A DNA stretch of 12,058 nt from Rickettsiella sp. (GTDB taxonomy: Bacteria > Pseudomonadota > Gammaproteobacteria > Diplorickettsiales > Diplorickettsiaceae), in NCBI GenBank assembly GCA_031119195.1, contig JAVHYG010000038.1, positions 849 to 12,906 on the forward strand, given 5' to 3'. Numbering within the stretch: position 1 is the first letter of the stretch; every line of letters starts with the position of its first letter. This document shows, piece after piece, positions 6,595-12,058 of the stretch. A program made the position numbers and the translations under genes. A model generated the notes under the pieces. It did not search any database, was not told where the DNA came from, and saw only the letters and a program-made list of their open reading frames with translations.

Positions 6595-6623
6595 ATTAAG
6601 AAAAGACCTCGTTAGTGTAGCAA
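6595..6623 (-). promoter_or_regulatory. Promoter candidate for the tyrosine recombinase gene
   Basis: On the minus strand TTGCTA (6623-6618, 4/6) and CTTAAT (6600-6595, 4/6) are 17 bases apart, just upstream of the recombinase ATG. The -35 hexamer sits inside one arm of the large palindrome at 6614-6650, so a protein bound there would block it. Both hexamers are only moderate matches. Confidence 0.35.
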
Positions 6624-6650
6624 GTTTTTTAAGAAAAAAATTGCTACACT
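6614..6650. promoter_or_regulatory. Large palindrome in the recombinase / membrane-protein intergenic region
   Basis: AGTGTAGCAA (6614-6623) and TTGCTACACT (6641-6650) are perfect inverted copies. The centre adds TTTTTT and AAAAAA arms around AAG, so nearly all 37 bases can pair with a single G-A mismatch. Possible roles are an operator for recombinase autorepression, a recombinase core site, or a terminator against read-through from the left (TTTCTTT follows on the plus strand). Confidence 0.5.
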
Positions 6651-6653
6651 TTC

Positions 6654-6696
6654 TTTAAGCGTTTTTTAAGGTTTTTCAATAAATATTAGTTATAAT
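6654..6696 (+). promoter_or_regulatory. PmrA-box-like direct repeat with -10 element before the 557-residue membrane protein gene
   Basis: TTTAAG occurs at 6654-6659 and 6665-6670, separated by five bases (CGTTT), so the copies are 11 bases apart on one face of the helix. Both hexamers fit the known PmrA half-site YTTAAK with the known N5 spacing. A consensus -10, TATAAT, stands at 6691-6696, 20 bases beyond the second hexamer, and there is no good -35. That is the arrangement expected of a promoter activated by an OmpR-family regulator. PmrA controls dot/icm and effector genes in Legionella and Coxiella; that it does so here is inference. Confidence 0.45.
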
Positions 6697-6788
6697 GCAC
6701 TGTTTCATAGATCTCAATAGCCTTTATTAAGCTCTATAGCACACTTGGCTTGTGGCGTTTACGCTAACGCATCAGGAGCAGCGTAGAT

Positions 6789-8462
6789 ATGGCGTTAGAA
6801 AAATTATATAAACAAAAAAGCTTACGAGTAAAGTTTTTTGCTTTCTTAAGTTTTATGCGTTTATTGGTTTTAATTGCGAAACGCATCATTAGTAATCTCA
6901 AAAATTTCATCCATCTACCCGGTTATGCATTTGGTATTCTCAATTACGTATTGCATTTCTTGAGAGCTTTTTTAAGGTTAGTCAATTATTTATTTAATAC
7001 AAAAAATAAGAATTTAGGTGAAACGAGAAAATTTATATTTTCTTTTTTCAAAGTGATTATCGCTATTGTTGGTTTATTAATGTTGCCAACCCTAACGACA
7101 AGTATAGTAATGTCACTGTTTGCATACAATGCAGTCAAACTAATAGATAGTACACTTGTTTTGTTTGTTAGTTTTTTTAAGCATTCTAAAATTGATAAAG
7201 CATCGCTAGAAGATAGATGGAGGCGAGAGCAGTATTGGGACAATATATTAAAACACATGAGTATATCTGCACTGGTTGTTCCCGTAACATTAGCCACTGC
7301 TTTTGTTTTTCCAGGAATGGGGCTTATGGTTTGGATCAGTGCATATATTATTATCCCTTTTGCCATCATTGTTGCTAGCTTAATCACAGTCGCTGCAATT
7401 ACCTATTTGTGCGGCCTTATTTATCAACGTTTTCAAGTTAACAATACAACTTTACAGGCAGAATATGATGCTAATATTAAAAAAATTTCATTGCTTATTG
7501 GTGTTTGTTTATTGTCTTTTGCTTGTGTTGCAATTGCTGTTTGTTTGCCGGTCATCGCAATAGGTATTGTTTCTGCTTTAGGTATGGTTGCGACTTCTAT
7601 CTATATTTTAATGCTTTGTTATCAACACAGACAGATAAGTGACGAACACTTAAGAGCTATGCACACAACTAAAATAAAAAAGTTGGTATTTTTTTTATTA
7701 TTAGCGGTTGTCTTACTACCGCTCACTTTTTGTTTTTTACCAACGCTATTAGCAGGCCCGGCTTTCTTATTTACAACCTTAAATTCAATCGATGCAATAA
7801 AATCAACTTATGATTATTTTGATACTACAAAAATAGGAGAGCTAAAGCCGGCAAGTCTAACAGCAAAAAATTCCTTGGAAGCCACTTCTAATAATGACTA
7901 TTATTATCGGAAAAACCGGATACTTTATCTGAATCCAAATAATGTTCAAGCGAATGAACTTTTCCTCAGCAAAGAAGCTTTGATAAAACTTCTTGAATTT
8001 CGTTATAAACAAGCTGCGTTTGGAGAAAAAGATAAACTAGAAATAAAAAAAAGCGGTATCATTAATGATATTGCCAGTGTTATGTCTAATAAGGGTAGTG
8101 ATGATGAGTTAATAAACACATTAATACAAAGTATAATAGGGATAAATGAAGACGCTCAAAAACTTAATAGCACTAAAGCATTAAAAGCTAGCAGTGTTAT
8201 TGAAAAAATAGCGGATTTAGAGGAAGACTTAGCAGAACTGCTCGATCACATGGCTTATCCAATTGAACGAGAAAATAAAAATAACTTCTTAATGGAGTTA
8301 TGGTTTGCTTTTAAAATGAAAAATTTTAATAACATAGAAGCAGACGTTTTTCCGCAGTCCTTCTTTAAACATACATCAGATAGTGTAGATTTTCGTTCTG
8401 CTTGTAGAGCCGCCAATGAAATTAAGCAAGAAAAGATGTTGCAAACTTCATTTTCTATGTAG
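6789..8462 (+). CDS. Unrecognised 557-residue polytopic membrane protein, candidate Dot/Icm effector
   Basis: I do not recognise a family. The N-terminus is basic with amphipathic stretches (about 1-75). About eight hydrophobic segments follow in four pairs, near 84-130, 157-212, 232-278 and 298-335. Several pairs share a pattern of lysines, about 20 hydrophobic residues, an LP turn and a second helix; LPTL recurs at 99-102 and 317-320. Residues 340-557 are hydrophilic and helical (NDYYYRKNRILYLNPNN near 369-384, a coiled-coil-like EKIADLEEDLAELLDH at 472-487) and end QEKMLQTSFSM. There is no signal peptide. AGGAG (6774-6778) lies 10 bases before the ATG, and a PmrA-like box lies further upstream. 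The gene is AT-rich, next to a recombinase, and overlaps the pdxT end by 8 bases. A membrane-inserted effector or an ordinary membrane protein are both possible. Confidence 0.75.
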   Translation: MALEKLYKQKSLRVKFFAFLSFMRLLVLIAKRIISNLKNFIHLPGYAFGILNYVLHFLRAFLRLVNYLFNTKNKNLGETRKFIFSFFKVIIAIVGLLMLPTLTTSIVMSLFAYNAVKLIDSTLVLFVSFFKHSKIDKASLEDRWRREQYWDNILKHMSISALVVPVTLATAFVFPGMGLMVWISAYIIIPFAIIVASLITVAAITYLCGLIYQRFQVNNTTLQAEYDANIKKISLLIGVCLLSFACVAIAVCLPVIAIGIVSALGMVATSIYILMLCYQHRQISDEHLRAMHTTKIKKLVFFLLLAVVLLPLTFCFLPTLLAGPAFLFTTLNSIDAIKSTYDYFDTTKIGELKPASLTAKNSLEATSNNDYYYRKNRILYLNPNNVQANELFLSKEALIKLLEFRYKQAAFGEKDKLEIKKSGIINDIASVMSNKGSDDELINTLIQSIIGINEDAQKLNSTKALKASSVIEKIADLEEDLAELLDHMAYPIERENKNNFLMELWFAFKMKNFNNIEADVFPQSFFKHTSDSVDFRSACRAANEIKQEKMLQTSFSM

Positions 8463-9021
8463 CTTTTTTTATCATTTGAATAAAATAGGTATGTAACGTG
8501 GTATCAGTACTTAATTCTGGATGAAAAGTACAAGCAATACAGTTATCTTGTTGGATTGCCACGGCATGATCACTATAGGTAGCTACAATTTTAATATTTT
8601 TTCCGTCGATTGTTTTAATTTTGGGAGCACGGATAAACACCATTTCTATGTCACGTTGGGTTAGTAAGCATTTTCCTAATTGTACTTGACTGTCTAGTTG
8701 TCTTCCATAGGCATTTCTTTGTAGAGTGATGTCGATACGGTTTAGACTGGGTTGAGACGGGGATAATACGCGTTTTGCCAATAAAATAGCCCCAGCGCAA
8801 GTTCCAAAAATTGGTTTTTTATAGCTTAATAAGTCAGCCCATAAGGTATTTTCTTGCAATAGCTTTATGAAAACAGAACTTTCTCCACCAGGGATAATCA
8901 ATCCGTCTGTACAAGCCAATTCTTTCGTGTTTCTTACCAAGAGTGGTGTAACGTTAAGTTGGCTTAAACGAGAAGCATGTGCTTGATAGGCACCCTGTAG
9001 GGCTAAAATGCCAATATTCAT
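8455..9021 (-). CDS. pdxT: PdxT, glutaminase subunit of PLP synthase
   Basis: PdxT hydrolyses glutamine and channels ammonia to PdxS, which builds pyridoxal 5'-phosphate. The ATG at 9021 gives 188 residues starting MNIGILALQGAYQAH, the family start. An upstream ATG would add five residues inside pdxS. The class I glutaminase triad is visible: Cys75 in GTCAGA, with His167 and Glu169 in HPEL. IIPGGESS (42-49) is the family's glutamine-binding loop, and RAPKI (131-135) is also typical. The start lies two bases after the pdxS stop (TAATAATG), implying translational coupling. Its end overlaps the convergent membrane-protein gene by 8 bases. Confidence 0.96.
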   Translation of the reverse strand: MNIGILALQGAYQAHASRLSQLNVTPLLVRNTKELACTDGLIIPGGESSVFIKLLQENTLWADLLSYKKPIFGTCAGAILLAKRVLSPSQPSLNRIDITLQRNAYGRQLDSQVQLGKCLLTQRDIEMVFIRAPKIKTIDGKNIKIVATYSDHAVAIQQDNCIACTFHPELSTDTTLHTYFIQMIKKAT

Positions 9022-9023
9022 TA

Positions 9024-9893
9024 TTAAGCGATACAAGCCTCAACGTTATGTTGTAGGCCTGACATGGCTGCTTGCAAATCCATAGAAGCATCTAATAAAA
9101 CGTTAGGATTATTAAAATGGGTTGTAGCAATAACGATTGCGCGCGCACGTTTTTCAGGATCAGCCGATTTAAAAATGCCAGAACCAACAAAGACACTTTC
9201 AGCTCCTAATTGACGTAACAAAGCTGCATCGGCGGGCGTTGCTACGCCTCCGGCTGAAAAATGTGGTACCGGTAGTTTGCCATGTTCAGCGACCCAATGA
9301 ACTAGTTCTAAGGGTGCATTTAAGTTTTTTGCTTTAGAAAGCAGCTCTTCTTTTTTTAATACACTAAGTTCTTTCATTTCTCGACTAATCGCACGCATGT
9401 GTCTTACCGCCTCGAGAATATTACCCGAACCTGCTTCGCCCTTGGTACGTATCATAGCAGCGCCTTCGGCAATGCGTCGTAAGGCTTCGCCGAGGTTTCG
9501 GCACCCACAAACAAAAGGAACATCGAACGTTTGTTTATCAATGTGGCATTCATCATCAGCGATGCTTAATACCTCACTTTCATCAATAAAATCAACTTTA
9601 AGCGTTTGTAAGATCTGTGCTTCAACAAAGTGACCAATGCGCACTTTGGCCATGACTGGTATAGAAACCGCATTCATAATGTCAGTGATTATTTGTGGCG
9701 AGGCCATACGAGCAATACCACCCATTTTTCGAATGTCTGCAGGAACTCGTTCTAATGCCATTACCGCACAAGCACCTGCAGCTTCAGCGATTTTCGCTTG
9801 TTCTACTGTGGTAACATCCATAATGACACCACCTTTTAGCATTTCTGCAAAGCCTATTTTGGTGCGATATTTATCATTATTAAGAAAATTCAT
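9024..9893 (-). CDS. pdxS: PdxS, pyridoxal 5'-phosphate synthase lyase subunit
   Basis: PdxS (Pdx1) is the dodecameric TIM-barrel enzyme that condenses ribose 5-phosphate, glyceraldehyde 3-phosphate and ammonia into PLP, the deoxyxylulose-independent route to vitamin B6. The 289 residues match the family throughout. Catalytic positions equivalent to B. subtilis Asp24, Lys81 and Lys149 are present as Asp26 (GGVIMDVTT), Lys83 (VMAKVRIGHF) and Lys151 (MIRTKGEAG). VCGCRNLGEALRR has Cys131 where Ala is usual. It is the first gene of a two-gene operon with pdxT. The 107 bases upstream contain TACAAT (minus strand) as a weak -10 candidate. A GGAAAA purine stretch precedes the ATG. Confidence 0.97.
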   Translation of the reverse strand: MNFLNNDKYRTKIGFAEMLKGGVIMDVTTVEQAKIAEAAGACAVMALERVPADIRKMGGIARMASPQIITDIMNAVSIPVMAKVRIGHFVEAQILQTLKVDFIDESEVLSIADDECHIDKQTFDVPFVCGCRNLGEALRRIAEGAAMIRTKGEAGSGNILEAVRHMRAISREMKELSVLKKEELLSKAKNLNAPLELVHWVAEHGKLPVPHFSAGGVATPADAALLRQLGAESVFVGSGIFKSADPEKRARAIVIATTHFNNPNVLLDASMDLQAAMSGLQHNVEACIA

Positions 9894-10000
9894 TCGAGTT
9901 TTCCATAGTGTTTATTAATACCACATATTGTACAACAGTTATTGAGGAAGTCTAAGGTTAATCTGTGATCCATGAAAATAGTTTTTGAGGGCAAAATTAA

Positions 10001-10813
10001 TCAAAAAGACGACGAGAATTTGCTTGTAGAAGTATAGCTAATAATGGCCCCCACTAAGGTGATAGTCCAACAGATATAAATCCATACCAAAAACAGCGGA
10101 GATGCTGCTAGGGGGCCGAAGATTATTTTATAGGTTGGAAAATAGTGAATGTAAAGACTGAATAGGTATTTAGCGCCTTCAAATAAAAAACTAGCAATGA
10201 GTGCCCCTATAAATCCATAACGGAAAGGAACAGCGCAATGAGGTACCAATGTATATAAAAAGGTAAATGCAAAAATACTAAGAAAAAAAGGCAAAACGAC
10301 TAAAAAGGGTTTAGAAATTACTCCAGCCTTTATTAATGGAAGAATGAGTTGAGAAGATAAAAAAAGTGTGAATCCAATAAGAATAGGAATAAAAAGTAGT
10401 GCTGTCCAATAAAGAAGGGCAGTGAGTGTCCAATGACGTCGCTTTTCTGTTTTCCAAATACTATTTAATGTTTGTTCTAAAGTGAACATCATCATCGTAG
10501 CCGTTATAATCAGAAATAGTAAGCTAATGATGGATAATTGATTGGCTTGCGCCACAAAATTATTTAAGTAAAGTTGTATGCTTCTACCCGAACTTACTAA
10601 AAAATTTGAAAAAATGAAATCTTGAATTTGTTCGCTAAATTTTTTAAAACGATGATACTGAGCTAAAATACTGAATCCCAACGTCATTAATGGCATTAAT
10701 GATAGTAAGGTTGTGAAACTTAGAGCGGCAGCACGATAGGCACAACCGGTATCATTAAAGCGTTTGAAACTATGAGTTATTAATTGTGAAACGACTACGA
10801 ATTGCTTTTTCAT
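10001..10813 (-). CDS. YihY/BrkB-family inner-membrane protein
   Basis: This family of six-helix inner-membrane proteins (often mislabelled ribonuclease BN) has no settled biochemical role; BrkB was linked to serum resistance in Bordetella. The 270-residue product shows the family landmarks: YRAAALSFTTLLSLMPLM (26-43), LEQTLNSIW (112-120), VPFRYGFIGALIASFLFEGAKYLFSLYI (about 195-222) and FGPLAASPLFLVWIYICW (232-249). Predicted membrane segments are near 29-52, 92-112, 132-152, 168-190, 198-218 and 236-258. The tail is short and Ser/Lys-rich. The Shine-Dalgarno is poor. It lies 109 bases downstream of the helicase gene on the same strand, possibly with its own promoter. Confidence 0.88.
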   Translation of the reverse strand: MKKQFVVVSQLITHSFKRFNDTGCAYRAAALSFTTLLSLMPLMTLGFSILAQYHRFKKFSEQIQDFIFSNFLVSSGRSIQLYLNNFVAQANQLSIISLLFLIITATMMMFTLEQTLNSIWKTEKRRHWTLTALLYWTALLFIPILIGFTLFLSSQLILPLIKAGVISKPFLVVLPFFLSIFAFTFLYTLVPHCAVPFRYGFIGALIASFLFEGAKYLFSLYIHYFPTYKIIFGPLAASPLFLVWIYICWTITLVGAIISYTSTSKFSSSF

Positions 10814-10922
10814 AGAGGATTCTGTAAAAATTAATGTGCTATGCGGCTTTAAGAAAGCAGTTTTTATAAAAATATGTTTTCTTATAGTGATGCCATTTAA
10901 AATCCATTTTACAAACTATTTA

Positions 10923-12058
10923 TTATACACTTCTTTTTCTATCAGAATTACTTTTAAATTTAGAATAGAAAGGTTTTCTATTTTTTTTGAAAGGCGTGTT
11001 AAAAGTCCCTTTTTCTGAAGTCGTTTTTTTCTTAGGATGTGAGCTGAATTTTTTTCTACCATCATTAGCATGGGAACTGTGATTATAGTGTCTTGGTCTA
11101 TTATCATCAATACTACTAAGTATGCCGTTAGATGCCTGGTAATCAAAATCAGGAAGGATGCATTTCTCTAAATTTTGATTGAGACGTCGTTCTATAGCAC
11201 GTACAGCATGTCTGTCACTTTGGGTAATAAGAGTTAAAGCAGCCCCTAATTTTGTGGCTCGACCCGTACGACCAATACGATGCGTATAAGCTTCTGTTGT
11301 TGCAGGCATATCAAAATTAATAACATGAGAAACATTAGCAACATCAATGCCGCGGGCAGCAATGTCGGTGGCTACCAATATTTTTAATGTTCCTAGTCGA
11401 AACTGATTCAGTACCGTCTGACGTCTGCTTTGCGAAAGATTGCCTTGAAAAGAGCTTGCACTATAACCCAGCCTTTCAAGATGTTCGGCAAGTTTTTTTG
11501 CGCGGTGTTTAGTACGGGTAAATATTAGGACAGATTCAGTTAAATTTATCTGTAAAATTCTTATTAATAATTCTGTTTTAAGCGTTTCAGTAATAGGATA
11601 AAGTTTTTGTTCGACTGTATTTGCTGGTTTGAGCTCACCAATTTGTATGGGAACAGGATTAATTAAAATTTCTTCGGCCATGCCGCGAATAGCTTTTGGC
11701 ATGGTTGCTGAGAAGAGTAAGCTTTGTCGTTTTTTAGGTAAGTAACCTAGGATTTTACGTATTGTTGGAAAAAAACCAAAATCAAACATTTGATCTGCTT
11801 CGTCCAAAACAAGCATTTCTAGATGACTTAAATCAATGTTTCTTCGATTAATATGGTCTAGTAAACGACCAGGGCATGCAATCGCAATATCAACACCACG
11901 ACGCAGATTTTGGAATTGCTTTATAAGATTGACGCCGCCATAGAGAGTGATGCTGCGTAATCCTGTTTCTTTGCTTAGCTGCCGAATGGTCTCTTGTATT
12001 TGTTCAGCAAGCTCGCGCGTTGGTACAATGATAAGAGCACGTACACGCCCTTTAGGAC
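10923..12058 (-). CDS. DEAD-box ATP-dependent RNA helicase, RhlE-like (N-terminus beyond the right edge)
   Basis: DEAD-box helicases unwind short RNA duplexes with ATP, in ribosome assembly, mRNA decay or cold adaptation. The reading frame is open to the window end, so the Q motif and Walker A are outside. Visible motifs in order: PTRELA (Ia), CPGRLLD (Ib, with Cys where Thr is usual), DEAD (II), SAT (III), VLIFTRTKHRAKKLAEHL (IV), LVATDIAARGID (V) and HRIGRTGRA (VI). LLFSATMPK and FTRTKH point to the RhlE branch, but I am not certain of the symbol. The tail of about 60 residues is basic and low in complexity (Lys, Arg, Ser, Asn, Phe), as expected of an RNA-binding extension. Confidence 0.93.
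   Translation of the reverse strand, partial: PKGRVRALIIVPTRELAEQIQETIRQLSKETGLRSITLYGGVNLIKQFQNLRRGVDIAIACPGRLLDHINRRNIDLSHLEMLVLDEADQMFDFGFFPTIRKILGYLPKKRQSLLFSATMPKAIRGMAEEILINPVPIQIGELKPANTVEQKLYPITETLKTELLIRILQINLTESVLIFTRTKHRAKKLAEHLERLGYSASSFQGNLSQSRRQTVLNQFRLGTLKILVATDIAARGIDVANVSHVINFDMPATTEAYTHRIGRTGRATKLGAALTLITQSDRHAVRAIERRLNQNLEKCILPDFDYQASNGILSSIDDNRPRHYNHSSHANDGRKKFSSHPKKKTTSEKGTFNTPFKKNRKPFYSKFKSNSDRKRSV

Noticed and set aside
6986..7387. 133-codon open frame on the minus strand
   Set aside because: It is antisense to the 557-residue membrane protein gene; its hydrophobic character mirrors the opposite strand and it has no supporting start signals.
9397..9918. Two open frames on the plus strand opposite pdxS
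   Set aside because: Both are antisense shadows of a strongly conserved gene, with no family resemblance.
10916..11146. 76-codon open frame on the minus strand
   Set aside because: It overlaps the basic low-complexity tail of the helicase in another frame and has no independent support.
1..12058. tRNA genes, rRNA genes or CRISPR arrays
   Set aside because: No cloverleaf-like sequences with TTCGA arms at suitable spacing, no rRNA signatures and no regularly spaced direct repeats were seen by eye.

Overview
The window comes from an AT-rich gammaproteobacterium of the order Legionellales, probably an intracellular lineage near Coxiella, Rickettsiella or Diplorickettsia. The main evidence is a dotD-dotC-dotB cluster at the left edge. 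These genes encode parts of the Dot/Icm type IVB secretion system, which such bacteria use to deliver effector proteins into eukaryotic host cells. The other identifiable proteins (FtsY, RsmD, HemF, HemJ, rubredoxin, PdxS/PdxT, YihY, a DEAD-box helicase) fit a gammaproteobacterial core set. I see no tRNA, rRNA or CRISPR array.

Layout, left to right. (1) 1-1508, minus: dotD, dotC and the first 71 codons of dotB, with overlapping reading frames and a sigma70-like promoter candidate before dotD. (2) 1574-3229: rsmD (minus) and ftsY (plus), divergent across 63 bases. (3) 3230-3605: a 376-base non-coding stretch with a hairpin, a promoter-like pair of hexamers and a 139-base element with 15-base perfect terminal inverted repeats that looks like a MITE. 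(4) 3606-5254: a rubredoxin gene, then hemJ (minus) and hemF (plus) divergent across 53 bases. HemF and HemJ catalyse two consecutive oxidations late in heme synthesis. (5) 5343-8462: an apparently accessory block with an intact tyrosine recombinase (minus) and an unrecognised 557-residue polytopic membrane protein (plus), divergent across a 207-base control region. (6) 8455-9893, minus: pdxS-pdxT, the ribose-5-phosphate-dependent PLP synthase. (7) 10001-12058, minus: a YihY/BrkB-family membrane protein and a DEAD-box RNA helicase cut by the right edge.

The most interesting signal is in block 5. Upstream of the 557-residue membrane protein lies a perfect direct repeat, TTTAAG-N5-TTTAAG, with one helical turn between copies, followed 20 bases later by a consensus TATAAT. 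This has the form of a PmrA box (YTTAAK-N5-YTTAAK), and PmrA is known in Legionella and Coxiella to control dot/icm and effector genes. Together with the unfamiliar protein, its hydrophobic-hairpin repeats, its cytosol-like helical tail and the dot genes in the same genome, this makes it a candidate Dot/Icm substrate. That is inference: no secretion signal can be proved from the sequence.
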